Below, in pieces: positions 36,656 through 51,600 of a stretch of 64,000 bases of DNA; the stretch's first letter is position 1; every line of letters starts with the position of its first letter. The stretch is taken from NCBI GenBank assembly GCA_008477525.1, contig SPDT01000005.1, positions 434,001 through 498,000 of the forward strand, in the 5' to 3' direction. The stretch comes from Hypomyces perniciosus. Its lineage: Eukaryota; Ascomycota; Sordariomycetes; Hypocreales; Hypocreaceae. The translations under genes and the position numbers were made by a program. Below the pieces are notes generated by a model that saw nothing but the letters and a program-made list of their open reading frames with translations, was not told where the DNA came from and ran no database searches.

Positions 36656-39600
36656 TATTAACGACTTTTATTTAAAAGGCCACTGAGAATCCTAAGCAAT
36701 ATTGTAAGTATATCCGCTGCAGCGTCCTCTTTTAATAACCCTAACACTCTACTTTTTATTCTACCTCCTCGCTAAGGGCAGGATAATAACGGAGATAATA
36801 ATATAAGTAAAAGCGAAGATAAGGATAAAGTCGATAAAACGGAATAACTCCGCATTTACATAAAAAAAGCCTTCTAATATATAGAAGTTAACTGTATGGA
36901 ATAGGAGTAACGCTATTAGTACTTAGTTACTGAAAACGCTAGGCTTAATTAAATGATTTATTAACAGTAAGTAACTATTATGGACTTGCAGAATTAAGCG
37001 CTGCCTGTACTTAACCTAAACTTTATGCTAAACTATAGAGGGAATTGACCTTTAAGGGATTTAAGGGAGTTATTTAAGATATAACCCTTTAAGCACTTTA
37101 ATGGAAATACTATAGCACTTTAACTATTTTTTACTTAACTATATAACTATTTTACCTACTTTTTAACTAGCTTTAGTATAGAGACTAGTAAGGTCCTTTT
37201 AGCTGCTAGACGATTTAAAGGGAATGCCCTAAAGTAGTTTAAACCTATTTAAAGGGATTTCCTTAATAATGGAAGTAAAGCTGATAAGCAGATATAGTTT
37301 ATATTTGCTAGCTATAATTGGTTTCAGGAAGAATTAAAGAATGTCTTTAATAATATAAGTAAAGAATATACTGTAGAAAATAAACTTATAAATTTAATTT
37401 AAAAGGGAAGATACTTTGACTATACTGTATACTTTAGGAACTATACTTTTAAGGTTAAATGGGGAAACTCTGCTTTTACTAAATGCTTTTATAATAGACT
37501 TAAGCTAGAAGTTAAGAGGGAAGCCTATAAGTTCTCCCGCGATAAAGGTATTACTGAGTTTATTAAGAAATGTATAGATATAGACAATTTACTTTATAAA
37601 CTTTATTTAAATATAAAGAAAGGATAATAGTAATCTAGATAAGTTTATAAGTATTGAGGATATGCGAATTAAGGCAAGAAGCGATAAGAATATATCGCTA
37701 GCTTTAATAATAAGAGACCTGGTTGAATGGATCTAGATGCTATTTAAAAAGGAAAGGCAAAGGTTATCTATTATAACTATAATAAACTAGGATACTTTTT
37801 GAGGGACTGTAAAACTTTATAAAAACCAAGAAATAATAAACCCTGGAAGCCTGCGCTAAAACCTGGATAAAAGGTTAATATAGTTTTAAAGGCTACTGAT
37901 TATATATTACTTAGCTGGACTATATACTATAACAATAGCTGCTTTATTTATAAATCCAGTAAGGATAGAAGTGGATAGTACCTGAAATAATTTAAAAAGA
38001 TATCTATAATAAACTGAAGGGGATATTAGTCGAGACTTAGGTCTTTGACTTTTAGAGGTATTTTTAGAGAAGATAGAGCGAATAGGTATTTACTATACCT
38101 GGAAAGTTTAATAGAACGAAACCTAGACTCTAGCTATATAGAGTTAAATAGGGATAATAATATCCTGGATAGATAAATAGTTGCTGTAATTAACTATTAA
38201 TGTTTTAATTAAATTACTGCAGGTAATAAAGGATAAACTAATAGTAGTGACTTTAATAATAAAGATAAGAATGACCCTTTATAATATAGACTATTACTAT
38301 ATAGTGCTATACCTTTAGAACTAGAAAATATGCGGCCTATAAATGGTAACTTTAAGGGTAAGCTAAATAAATACTACCTAAACCTGGTTGAGAGAGTTGC
38401 TATAGGTATACAGTAAGATAGGTCGAACCTATGCCTGTATAGACAGCTTTATACATAAAATGGAGTTAATAACAAGATAGCTATTAGAGCTATCCTAATT
38501 GCTTTAGCTATATGCAAAGAACCTGTATATTTCTATATACAAGGAGACTATACCGTAAATGACCTTATTTATAAAGAGTATTATACTATATCCTGGGTTA
38601 TTTATATTAGTATATAGTATACTTTTGAGAGAAAGTGAAGTATAATGCATTCCCGATTAGAATCTTATTTTACCTTATAGAATAGGTGTAGGATTATAAT
38701 GCTTTTAAAGAATAGATTGTGACTATATAGTATTAAGACTTTAAGATTATTATTATTGAGCTAGATACTAAAACCTTAAAGGAATATTATTAGCTATAAA
38801 GACTTAAAGGATGCAAGTTTAAAGGATGCTATATCTACTGCTAAGAGAAATTAATAGAGTAGTATTTCCGCTATAATGAAAGGTTTAAGTATAATCGATA
38901 ATACTACTTAGAGTGCGATAGCTTAAGGTATATTATGCACAAGTGAAATAAGTTGCAGGATTAGCACTTGCAATAAGCTAACAATACCCTATACTTATCG
39001 CTGGACTATATATACTGTTAGAAAGATAAATGTGCTACCTACCTATAAGAAAAACTTTAAGAATGGCGAATATGGAAGTATATAGGGTATAAACCTACTT
39101 TAGAGGATGGAAAGATTAACTAGATTATAAGAGAGCTGTATAGAAACTAGTTTAATTTCGTTACCTATAAAGGAACCGCCTATAATAGGAGAAGGTGGCA
39201 TTTACTTCAAGGAACCTTAACTAACTGCGAAATCTATGCAAAAAAAGAAAAATTAGGAAATGATTAATATTACCTGTAAAAGGGCTATAGGGTAACGATC
39301 GATAAATTATATCTTTTGAAATATTAGATAATGAAAGTAATAATGAGGATTTACTATATTTTGAATTGGAGATAATAGTTAAGGGATATCGGCTATATAT
39401 ATTAGTAGATAGCGGAGTAATAGGTAATTTTATTGCACCTATAACTGTAAATCGCCTATAGTTGCTTTAGAAAGAGAAAACCAGACTATATTAACTTTAT
39501 TAGGCAGAAGGAGGAGCCTTTATATATAATAACGGATAAGTTAAGCGAAAGACTGATTATCTTGAACTTGAAATCGCTAAATGTAAGGGAGTGGTTCTTT

Positions 39601-42600
39601 ATAATATAGCGAATATTGATAGGTATAATATTATTCTTGGTTATTTTTGGTTAAAACGCAATAACCCTAATATTAACTGGGAGAACGGCTAGCTTTGTTG
39701 GCGCGATAGCGAAGCTTCCCTAGCGATTAGAACTATTAGAAAGGCTTTAGCTGCAGGGCAGAAATCCTATATAGAACCTTTAGGTATATTAAAGAAAGGA
39801 ATTAAGAAAGTTACTTTTGATTTAATTATAGAAATAATCTATTTAAGAATAAGACTTAAATAGAGTAAGGGGAAGGATAAATGAATCTAAAAAACAATTG
39901 CTTTTTTATAGAAAGTATTTAATAATATTAACGAAATGCTTAAGATAAAAAGCCTTAAAATAATAGCGTTACTAGAATGGCTATAGAATATCCTTAAAGA
40001 ATACTGGAAGTATAATAAGCTATTTAAGGAAACACTTAATATGAAACTACTGGAATACAGTTAATAGGACTATGTAATTGAGCTTAAGGATAGTGCGAGT
40101 ATTACCTTCTATAAGATTTATAATCTAAACGAAAAAGAGCTTAAAAGCCTACGCGACTATTTAAACAATATATTAGTTAAAGGGTATATTTAACCCTTTT
40201 TATTAAAAGTAGGCTATCCTGTTATATTTATACTAAAGAAAGGAGGTAAACTATAGTTAGTTATAGACTACTGATAGTTTAATAAAGCCACTGTTAAGGA
40301 TAGGACCCTACTACTGTTGATCATGGAATTACAGGATAGACTATATGGGAAGAAATGGTTTATAGCGCTGGACCTTAAAGGCGCTTATAACTTTATTTAA
40401 ATTAAAGAAGGATATAAATAGATAACTGCCTTTTAAACTAAGTACGGCTTATTTAAATACCTAGTTATACCTTTCGGTTTTACTAATGCCCCCGCGATAT
40501 TTTAAAAGATAATTAATAATATATTAAAGGAGTACCTTGATATCTTTATAGTTATTTACCTGGATAATATCCTAATCTTCTTAGATACCTTTAAAGAATA
40601 TAAGGCATATATCTATAAGGTATTATAGACACTATAAGATACTAAACTACTTATAGAACTAGAGAAATGCAAATTCTATATACAGAAAGTTACCTTTTTA
40701 GGGTATATTATTACCTTTAGAGAAATTTGTATAGATCTATTGAAAGTATAAGCAGTAAAAGACTAGCCTATACTTATAATAGTTAAAAAAGTCTAAAGCT
40801 TTTTAAGATTTATTAACTATTATTAATAATTTATTAAAGGCTATAGAAATATTATATAAACCCTCTATAAATTTATTAAGAAGGATTAAAAGTTTCTATA
40901 GGTATTAAATGTATAGGATGCATTCGATAAATTTAAGCAGCTTATCTTGGAAGAACCGGTATTTATTATATTTGATTTATTTAAGGAAATAAAAGTTAAA
41001 ATAGATGCTTTTAACTTTGCTGTAGGAGCTTAATTTAATTAAAAGGATGAAAACGGCAAGCTATGCCCTATTGCCTTTTACTTTAGAGCACTATACGGCG
41101 CGGAACTGAACTACCTGATATATAATAAAGAATTCCTTACTATTATTCTTGCATTTAAAGAATAGCAATATTACCTGTTAAGAGGAATATATAAGGTTAG
41201 GGTATATACTGACTATAAGAATATTATATATTTCGCGATAGTTTAATAACTTTCCGGAAAATAGATCCGCTATATAGAATACCTTTTAGAATTTAACTAT
41301 ATCCTAATCTACTGAAAAGGATCTAAAAACAGATAAGTAAATGCACTTAGTAGATAAGCTGACTATGACTAGGGAAAGATTAAGTATACTGGGCAGATCT
41401 TGGAATAGACCTTTAAAGGATATTATTAATAAATGGCACTTTAAGCTATATATAAGGTATTTAGTAATAATGCTATGCTTTAATGCGTTAAGGAGCACTA
41501 TATTACCTAGGATAATAATAAATTCCTAAAAGATATAGAGTTTAATAATAAAGGAATTTAATAATAAAATAGAAAGATTTAGATTTTAGATAAACTCTAG
41601 AAGAATATAGTTATAGAAGTTTATTAATACCTAGTATATAGATATAAGGGTATTTGCAAGACCTGCGAATAAGTATAAAGGTACTTTGAGTTTTAAAGGC
41701 TTAAGAAAGTAGTGTAAGATATTGTTTTTTACTGTATAACTTATAGAATAGTTAAACCTTTAAAATATAAACTATACAGTAAACTTTAACCTTTGCTAGT
41801 ACTAGAATAACTATAAGAGTTAATTTTATTAAACTTTATTATTAAATTATTATTATCTATTAAACTAGGAATAAAGATTAAGTATAATAGTATTTTAATA
41901 ATTATAGACTAATTTACTAAATACTTTTACTTCCTGCTATATAAAGAAGTAATAGATGCAGAAATACTAGCTTATATATTCTTGCAATTTATTGCAGCTA
42001 ACTATATAATTCCAGCTAAAATTATTTTTAACTAAGGATTAACCTTTGCGTCTAAATTCTAGTAAGTATTTATAAATTAATTAAGTATAAATTATAAGTT
42101 TAGTACTATATACTACTTATAGATAGATAGTTAGATAAAATATATTAATTAAATTATTAAAGCTTATTTAAGAAGTTATATTAACTTTAACTAAAACGAT
42201 TAAGTAAAGAAGCTATTAATTATATAAATATCCTATAATAGTAATATTTTAGAGTTAACTGGATTTAGCTTTATATATGCTAATTATAGCTTTACGCCAG
42301 ATATATATAGAGCGTTAAGGAAAGGCCTATATATTAATAAAGTATAAATCAAAGCTGAAGATATAAAGCAGTTATATAAAGAAATGCAGGTATACCTTTA
42401 CTTTATATAGGAAAAAATAAAGAAGTATACCGATAAGTATAGATTAAAGGGACTAATCTTTAAAGAGGGAGATATAGTCTACCTATATTAATATTTATTA
42501 GGGAAAAAAACTGTAAATATTAAAATAATGCAACTAAGCAATAAATTGGATTTTAAGAAACTTAGACCCTATTTAGTTAAAAAGGTTATTTTAAAAGTTA

Positions 42601-43579
42601 TTTATGAATTTATACTACTAGACAGTATCCGAATTTACCTAGTATTTTATATTTTACTACTTAAAAAAGTATTATAAGATAAATTAGAAAATGGACTAAT
42701 TATAGACTTAATTAAAATCTTACTAGTTAAAGAAAAATATAAAGGTAAGGAAATTAGAGCTATAAAAAAAAAAATAATGAACGCTAGTATTTAATTAAGT
42801 GGAAAAACTATAGAGAAAAATATAACTCCTAGGAACTTAAAGAATACTTTAAATACTCCTAGACAACTCTACAATAATTCTACTAAAATCTTGGCCTATT
42901 AATAATAAATCGAGTAACCTAAAGGCAGTCTAATTAATTACGTTAATAGCCTTAAAGGAATATATATCGATAGCAGCTTCTGCTTTACGATATTCCGCCT
43001 TGTCTAACTTATTTAAAGATTTAAGACTATACTAAACTATCTTGTAACTATAAGATATTATAGACTGATGCTGTTGCTTTAAACGCGCCAACTTCGCAAA
43101 AGCTTTATTTACCTTTTATTAAGCGCAGAGTAAATAAGTCTTAATCTCTTCTTTTTCCTGCTTTATCTTTTACTTCTCTGAAATTATATACTGCGCTATA
43201 CTATAAATTAAAAAAATCTAATAAAAATTAATAAAAAATAAACCTGCAGAAAATGTAATGCCAGAACTATCGCATAAACGACTTTACTATATACATTTAC
43301 TATAATGTAAATTATCTGCAATTATTTTATAAGAAAGATTATAATTATAATAAAATAAATAAGGTATAATAAAATTACTAGTAGCCTCGATTAATGAAAA
43401 AAGAGCTAGGCGCTATTTAGTCTTATAAGAACGAGATTTCGCTACGCGACCTAATATTCTGTTAGCGGAAAATATAGAATACAAGACAAAGGCACTACAC
43501 CTATAAACTGTAGGGGATAGCGGTATTTATAAAGGAACTAATAGGTTTTAGGGACAAGACTAATATGAGGGGGATATCG

Positions 43580-43966
43580 TGTTATGACCTAACTATTATA
43601 AGAACGTGACATAGTATATACCTAAAGGAACCTTAGATAGATGAACCAATTAACATTAGATCACTCGGGTTACTATAAACTATAAAGTGATCCCAGTAAG
43701 CCAACAGAAGGACTCACTATAGATCGTCAGGAAAATAAGTGTGATTTAAGGTAATCCAAGATTATTCCTTTTATATATATACGACTAGCTTGTCACTCAT
43801 TTAGTATAGTTACTTAAACAGTCGTTAATAAATTGTATTTACTAGAACCGCCTGTTCTACAGAATCGTAACTATATTACCCTGCTTAGTATTTATCCTTA
43901 ACCTCTCTATTAACATAAACCCACGAACCTCGGTTTATCCCTTGAGAATCAACCCGGATCATTATA
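43580..43966 (+). repeat. 3' LTR of chromovirus, 387 bp
   Basis: Begins TGTTATGACCTAACTATTAT and ends CCCGGATCATTATA, followed by TAATA. It keeps more C and G than the 5' LTR (for example CACTCGGGTT where the 5' LTR has TACTTAAGTT), so RIP hit the two LTRs unequally. Confidence 0.92.
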
Positions 43967-43971
43967 TAATA

Positions 43972-46900
43972 GTCCTGTTAATTAAGGCAGCAATATATTA
44001 AAGTCTAGTCTATAGTAACTAGGGAGGGAGTTTTTTATTAATATATTAACTAATTAAATAGTCTTAATCTAATCCTGCGAATCTTACCGCGCATTTAAAT
44101 TAGGCTTAAGCTAAGGCAATACTAGCTAAAAGGACCTTTAACTCTTTATATAAAATAGGAATGCCTATAGTCTTTTAAACTAGGAAAACTGCCTTTACTG
44201 CAGCTTTAAAGGCTTTATTTATTTTATCTACTAGGCTAAATACTCCTATATTTACTTACTTAATAAAATTAATTTATAATTATTCTTTATGCCCTAGCTA
44301 TTATACTTTTATCCTATATAAAGTAACAGGGAGGATACAGGCCTTTATAGTTTATACTATAACTTTAAAAAGTAAACCCTTTTAAGTTTTATTAAATAAC
44401 CTAAAAAAGTTAAAGACTTTATATACTTTACTTATAAATATTTTTATATATTTTTTAAAAGAAAGCCTTAAATTAAAATAAACCTTTAACTATTAAATAA
44501 TTTTTTTAAGCTAAACTAGTTTTCCTTTTATTATAATGCCTTTTTATATATTTAGCCTTTTATATAATAAAAATATAATAGCTTAGCTTTAATATAATCG
44601 AAAAATACTATATTCTCTACTCTTTACTTTAACGTTTTATTAAATATTTATTATATAAAAGTAGCTATTTTTTAAATAAACCTGCCTATAATAAATATAG
44701 AAATATTATTAGTATATTTAAAGCGAGATTATTAATCTTTAAGCTAAAAGATTAGGCTAAAGTATAGTATTAATATAATAAAAGAGATAAAAAACCTTTA
44801 TAAAGTATTATATTTAAAGGTAAAGTTTAGCAAATTAATTTTATCTCTTTTATAAATAAAATTAGTTTTATTATTTATAAAAGACTTTACTTGTTTTATA
44901 AACTAAATAAACTAGCTTTATTATTTAAGCTGTAAAAAGGGTTATAACCTCCCTTTTACTTAAAGCAATTTTAATATTATAAATTAAACAGGCAATTAAA
45001 TCTATAGCCGCTCTTTTAAAAAAGGCCTTAAAGTATTACTTTAAAAGGATTTTATATTTAAGTGCTAAAAGGGATACCTTTTTAGTAAATAGTCTTTTTA
45101 AGCCTTTTCCTATATAAGATAATAATAAAATAAACCTAAAAGCTTTATAGTCTATATAGTTAGGTTTATTAAATTTAGGAATAATAATAACTTTAATATT
45201 TTTAAAGGGGAAAGGGTAATATTTTAATTTAAAAGAGCTTTTAAAAAATTTATAATAAACTTTTTAATAATAGGCTATATATAATATAAAAAGGCAATTA
45301 ATATATTATCTATATTAAGCGTAGTATTCCCTGTTTTAGTTATAGCCTTTTTTACCTCCTCTTTAATAACTGTTTTATTTTATAGTATTTAAAGGTTCTT
45401 TAATACTTAAGGTTCCTATAGGTTCTCGATATCCTTTTCTATTCCCTTTTACTGCAGTAAATATTCTTTAAAGAAGGCTGCCTACTCTTTAAAGTTTAAA
45501 ATACTTCTATCGCTATCTATTAAAAAGGGGGGTTAAAAGTAATCTATAACTTTACACTATTTAGCCACCTATTAAATGCCTTTATTTAAGCTAGCTTTAG
45601 CTAGAATTTTATTTTAATAATTGTATTTCTTATATTTAACTATATTGCGCAATATCTTCTTTATTTTAATCTATTTATTAGTCCTAGGGGGTATTATAAT
45701 ATAGGCTAAATAGGCTATCTAGCAGTCTTTATCCTATTAAAAGGCACTATATTTATTTTAATATCTTTTTTTGCCTGTTAACTATATATAGTCTATAAAG
45801 AGTCTTTAAAGTATTTATATAGCTAAGTCTAGGTCTTTTTAAATTAAACTGGCTATATTTACCTTTCGGAAAAGCTAAATATATATATATATTAACTGGA
45901 TAAACTCCTATAAACTCTTAAAAGGGATATATTTCTTTTCTGCACTAGCTATTAACTTAATAAAGCTTAAAAGGGTAATAGTAACTATATAGTAGTTTAA
46001 GCCTATACTTAAATCTTTTATAATAGTTATTAATATAAGGCAGTTAAAGAAAATAAATTTAATGTATTTTCCGGAATCCTTTATAAAGGCGTCTATAAAG
46101 GCAGGGATTAAGTTATATTTATCCGCTTATTTAGCTAGTCTATTACCTATAGTATCTAAAACTTAACTTAATTGCTATATTTAACATAATATATTAAAGT
46201 CTCCTATAATAATTAAATTTAAAAAGGGTTAACCTTACTTTTTAAAGGTTTTTATTATAGTATTAAAGGAAGCTTTATAATAAATATTAATAATAATATA
46301 ACTATAAACTTTTATTGAATAAATATAGTTACTTTTTAATTTTAAAGGTAAAAGTTATTAATATAGTAAATTTAATAATTTTTAATATAAATAAAAATAA
46401 AAGGTTTAGTCTCCCTTTAATTATTAAATAGGTTAAATATTTAAAAGTTAAAGTAAAATTTTATTTATCTTTTAAATAATATAGTATTTTAATAAATTTA
46501 TAGCTTTTAAATAAATATAATATTAAAGCTGTTTTTTTAGGTTAATAAAGGGCTATATTATAATATTATCTTTATTTTTTTATATTAACTTAAAAGATTT
46601 TGAAGCTAGAGTTTTTTTAGCAGTTTTAATTTAGGTTTATTATTTGTAAATTAAACTTATAAAGTTTATCTCCTTTAAAGGATTTTTTTAAAGTATTATT
46701 TATAAAGTTATTAAAATTAATAACTTTTACTATAAAATAAGCCAGTAAACTTTCCTTTAATAAACTATTAAAGATATTTATTAAGTTAATTTTATTTTAA
46801 AAGGGCTTTATTAAAAGGGTAGGGGGTATTATCCTATTTAAAAAGAGGGGTTTTTAAATTTAAGCCTTAAAAGTAAAAGTAGTAAAAGATTTAGTTAAAG

Positions 46901-48650
46901 TAGCTTAAAAGGCTTTTCCTTTAAGTGCATTAAATCTAAACTTAAAGGTAAAGGGTATAAGGTTCCTTTTTAAAATTCTTAAATTTTAAGTTCTTTAATA
47001 CTTTTAAATTATTCTTTAATAATATATATTTTTATATTATCTTTAATAGTTAAATATATATAGTAGTTTAACGTATTAAATTAATAAAGTCTAAAATAGT
47101 TAATATATTACATAAAGTTATTATAGTTTTTATTTTTATTAATATATTAAAAGGCAGGCTTACTATACTTTTTATATTATATAATTTTAATATATCTTTA
47201 AAGGTTATAAAAGCCAAAGCACCTATTATATTAAGTTATTTATACCTTTTAAGTTTAAAGTTTTATTAAAGCTAAATAATTAAAGAGTTTAAAGCCTATT
47301 TTAACTTCCTTTTTAAAAAAGATAAAGTAATAGTAAATATTAATAATTTTATTAAAAAAGGCTTTTCAATAAAAGATTAAAAGTTCTTTAAACCTAGCCT
47401 TTATTTAAGCTTTAATTAAGATTAATATATTAATAAAGAAAATATTTAAAGTATTAGTATAGTATTTAAAGATACTTTATATAAAAAAACTCCTTTATAT
47501 ATATATTTCTTTAATCTTTAAGCCGCTAGCCTTTACAGTTAAGCTTAAAGTAAGGATTACTTTTTTAATTTTATTATTTTTAATTTACAGTATAAAGCTA
47601 GTTTTTATTTTTTTAAAATAAATAATATCTTTTTTATTAAATTTTCTAATCTTAATAACTTTTTATTTAACTTTAATAATAGAAATTCTTTTTTAATTAT
47701 AGTCTAGCAGGATTTAAAAGAAAATTCTATTAAGTTTTTTAATTATTATATTTTATTTTTAAATTTTAAATTTTATAATAAAGGCTAGCCTTTTATTTTC
47801 CTATAAAGTAAGATTACTTTCTTTTTTTATTAAAGGGTTTTTATTTACGCTTTTAGCTATAATTATAGCCTATATAATTTACTTTAAGCTATTAGTCGCT
47901 AATAAAGCATTTAAATTAATTTAAATTAAAGGGTAAAGTTTAGTTTATTATTATTTATTATTTTAATAGGTCTTTTTATTAATTAACTATATAATTATTA
48001 ATTAAATTAAAAGGGGGTTGCTACTTAACTTTTTAAAGTCTATAAAGGCCTTTAAAGAAAAAAGCCCTTTAAAAGTATTAATAAACGCTTTATTTATTTA
48101 TAAAGCAGCTAAAAGATAATACTTTCTTTAATATTTAACTAAACAGTTATTAATAGTTTAAGCTATTAAAAATAGAATTTTTTATTTAGCTTTTTAAATT
48201 ATATTAATTTTCTTAATTTAAATAAAGATTTTATAAACTATAGTAGACTATTTATTATTATTAAAGGTAAATGCTTTTATTAGCCTACTTTAAAGGGAGG
48301 AAAAAAAGCTTTTTTAAATCTTTTTTAAAAAAAGAGAAACGCTAGGTTTTATATTAAAATTAAAATTAAGTTTAAAGATATTAGTTTTAATGCGTTTATT
48401 GTCGATATAGTGTTTTTTAAGTGTAAATAGGAGGACTATAGTCTTTCTTTATTTTATAAGCGAAGGAGTGCCCTCTTTTTTAAGTCGCTAGATTGCTGCC
48501 TGCCTGGCGGCAGCGAGGTTCAGTTATCCTTAGTTTACTTAAAGTCTAAAAGCATTCACTATCTTTCTTTAAATGCCTAAAAGGGGCGAGGGAGTATTGT
48601 TAAGCTTATTTTTCTTAATAGCTAGTTAAAAGGTTATAAATTTTAGTGAG
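43972..48650 (-). mobile_element. LINE (Tad1/I-like non-LTR retrotransposon), 5' part, RIP-inactivated
   Basis: On the minus strand, around 46220-46190, a degraded apurinic endonuclease motif reads NLIIIGDFN. Near 45200-45100 the RT lead-in reads PKFNKPNYIDYKAFR, the classic LINE PKPGK..Y..P..AxRPI block. The element is full of stops. Its 5' end is about 48.65 kb, where the sequence returns to ordinary composition. The remainder continues at 36263-35200 beyond the nested chromovirus. I could not define an ORF1. Confidence 0.75.
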
Positions 48651-51600
48651 TCGGCACCTAAAAGGTGGGGTACCTGTAGGTGTAGGAGGGAAGCTTGTAA
48701 CTTTAGAGTATATCACAGAGTATTACTTTTTGATTTTGGGCGTTTAGTGTATCCATATTACGCCCGGATACAGGGACCTGGAATTTTATATTCGGACCTA
48801 GTTCTCCCAGCTTGGATGCTTTGATCCGAGGCAGGTCTGACAGCTCCTGCAAATGGCAACCTGATAGAATAAATTATACACAACAGACCTAACATTAGTA
48901 TCCGTCTCTCTATCTCCTTAAGAGTTCATACACTAGATATGATCATGCTTAAATTACTAAAAAGACCCGTTCTCTTTTAATACTTCCCTCTCTCTACCAT
49001 CCTTTATTTCCTTTTCTTTTCGTTTCTTTTCTTTTTTTAGCCTGACGTACTAAGCAATTATAAGCTATAATATTAAATAGCCTTATATATTAAGAACTTA
49101 TATCCAACTCTAATAAAGCAGTAGGGTCTAAGTTAAGATAATCAATCACCTGGCCCTCACTGTCTCCATTTCTACCTTTTAACTTGAAGGATTGACCCTA
49201 ATACTGTGCATAATCATATAGCCCATCACGTGCCAGATATATATCTTATAGCCCTTCGGATATTCAAGGGCGCTTTTTTTATGTAAGAACTTAGTTAAGC
49301 GCGTTGTCGCAGGATGATTCATGAGTCCTCTGTGTTCTAAGCCCCTTTGGAGTACGTAATGGCGAGTCTAGTAGTACTCCGTATGTAATGTGGAAACTTA
49401 TTGCCGAGGGCCTCTTCGTATTTACGAAGGTCGTAATAACTAGTGCTAATACACGCTATAGCGACGAAAATGGTTTCAACATAGCATTTATTAGAAAGGG
49501 ACTCCGTACCCCTGTCTTCGATCGAAGGATCGTGGCTTACGGGAATTGTAACCAACCACCGGGTACTAGCAGAATCCGGGAAAATTAAGTGTGCTGAGTC
49601 AGGAGAATTATCTCAGCTTTGTTGTATAAAAATAGGTATTCTGGATTACGTTGCTGGCCGAGGAGTACAGGGTGGGTAACTGCTTGGTACCTTAATGGTC
49701 ATTGAACAGATAGAATCTGACGAAAATAATCATCGGGACTTATATTTCAACTCTTGGGCATAACGATTTCGAGTTGATTCCCCATTGTCATCTGTCAACC
49801 TTGTGCGGTACTCATGGGGAACATAGATTTGCTAGGCATCGCCGTTGGCTTTGGGTTGTCATTATACTACTAGGTCGCCTCGCTTAGATCGTATTTGCAT
49901 CGGACTCAGCTCGGACAGACCTTTGCCGTACTATTATTATTATCTCACGCAGTTGGATCCCTCGGTAAGTGGATTTTGGATACTACTACTCTATCATCGA
50001 TACATGATCTCCGTACTAAGTTCCATGAGGTAAATTAGACAAGACTAATAATTATAGTTTTACTACTGCTGACTATCTGGCGTTAGTGAAGGATCGAAAT
50101 TCATGAGAGACTAATGCTACTTCGGGTGGTGACGGAGAAGTTCCGCATTCTGCTACACTACTGGATTGTAAAGCCTTTTCCCCCTTTTTCCGAATGTTGC
50201 CCGGGTATTGTCAACACGTTTCTAACCATACGGAGACAGTAAATCTAGATTCGGACAAGGTTATCCACCATTTATATAAGATCGCTATTGACAGATGAAC
50301 TCGACATAATATAACAATGAAACAACACTTAGCCGTAACAGTTATCCTTTATACGACAGTAATGATAATACCTGCATAAAATACAATACGGCAATAGCGC
50401 TCGCATATAACCGTGCCGCCCCGACTTGGGGATTGCCAGGGCTATGGCATATTTCTCACGGGTTGGGTAGTGTGTATATAATTTTGATAGCAGAGGGGAC
50501 ACTTGCTGCTGGGAATACTCATATCCACCGTAGTCCCTCCAGCAGGCAGGTGCTCTCCGGCAAGCATTGTGTTCAATTACATACTCGCTACAAGGATACG
50601 GTAGCAGCAAAGTAATAATATGTGATTTCGTCCGACTATCTAATCTTTGAAGATTCTAAGACGCATAGTCAATCAGACAAACTAGAAAATACAGTAAGAG
50701 GGAGCTGGGACAGTCAAGACACTACGGGACCTGCCGCGTCTGACGGAACAGGAACAGATGGACCCAACCAGACGCACATCCGATGGCTTGGCAACGGGGG
50801 TACGGAATCTGCTCCAAGTATAAAATTCAATGCTAGTTGTAGTAGCAACCCCAGCGTATCGAAATTGACACGATGGATGCGGTAGGGCCGTAGAACTCCC
50901 GCAGCCCTAAGGTTTCTAGAAATTTTAATGTGTAAATCGAGCCAACCGGAGCACATAGCGTCTAATTGGGGACCCTAGTTCCGTGAGCGGTATTTCTCCG
51001 TGCCGCTTGTGGGGCGTATGGACGATAACGTGCCGTTAGCCGGCCGGTCTGAGTCTTTGACTGCTCGTGGATGTGGCTGATGTGGTTGTGGGTTGGGTGG
51101 ATCAAGATGAGGCTTAACAAAGAGACAGAAATAACTACTATTATGAAGAAGGTTAGAAACAGTGAAGAATGGTCAAGTACCATGATCCTTTGATAACTAT
51201 TATTTCCCCGCCGTCTTATGTTCAGAACTCGGAACTCAGGAGATTTCCGATCAACAGAAGCCATGGCCATTTCACCATGCTTCTTAGTTAATCCTAGTCC
51301 AATACCCCCTTTAAGACTTTTGAGCACCAATCGCATTACAACGCGAGGCAAAGTTTTTCTACCAAGAAGAAGGGCGATTGTAAAAGAGGGTAACCTTTGG
51401 CAACAAGAGATGGAGTATGCTGTATCTTACGGAGCTCCCATGCCTCTTAGAGTTTCCAGAAGAAGAGTCAGGTTGTTTTTAGTATCTTTCTGCCTCATCT
51501 AGTATTTCCTAGAGGAGCCCTCCGGCGTCATAGGAGCTCCAGTCCGAACACTCGTAAGACGGAGTTTTACAGATTTACGGACCGAGAATTTCGGATCCAT

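Larger units (their letters stand above)
36269..43966 (+). mobile_element. Ty3/gypsy chromovirus (chromodomain LTR retrotransposon), RIP-inactivated, 7.7 kb
   Basis: Two 387 bp LTRs flank a degraded gag-pol on the plus strand, and the target duplication TAATA is present on both sides (36264-36268, 43967-43971). Reading through stops shows, in order: a zinc-knuckle remnant near 37775-37815 (YYNYNKLGYF.RDC, a RIPed CCHC), a protease-like ILVDSGVIGNFI near 39400, and RT around 40240-40580 (LVIDY, FIALDLKGAYNFI, VIYLDNILIF). RNase H follows around 41000-41290 (DAFNFAVGA, NKEFLTIILAFKE, VYTDYKNIIYFA), then integrase about 41600-42350. A chromodomain-like IKWKNYREKYNSWE lies near 42790-42840. A purine-rich tract (ATGAGGGGGATATCG) precedes the 3' LTR. 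The domain order and chromodomain fit the Tf1/sushi chromovirus group. It inserted into a minus-strand LINE. Confidence 0.92.

Noticed and set aside
41304..41529. Overlapping 62-64 codon frames on both strands
   Set aside because: Inside the chromovirus between RNase H and integrase. These are chance frames in RIPed DNA.
50962..51351. 129-codon minus-strand frame with one hydrophobic segment
   Set aside because: No ATG at the start, partly mirrored by a plus-strand frame, no recognisable domain.
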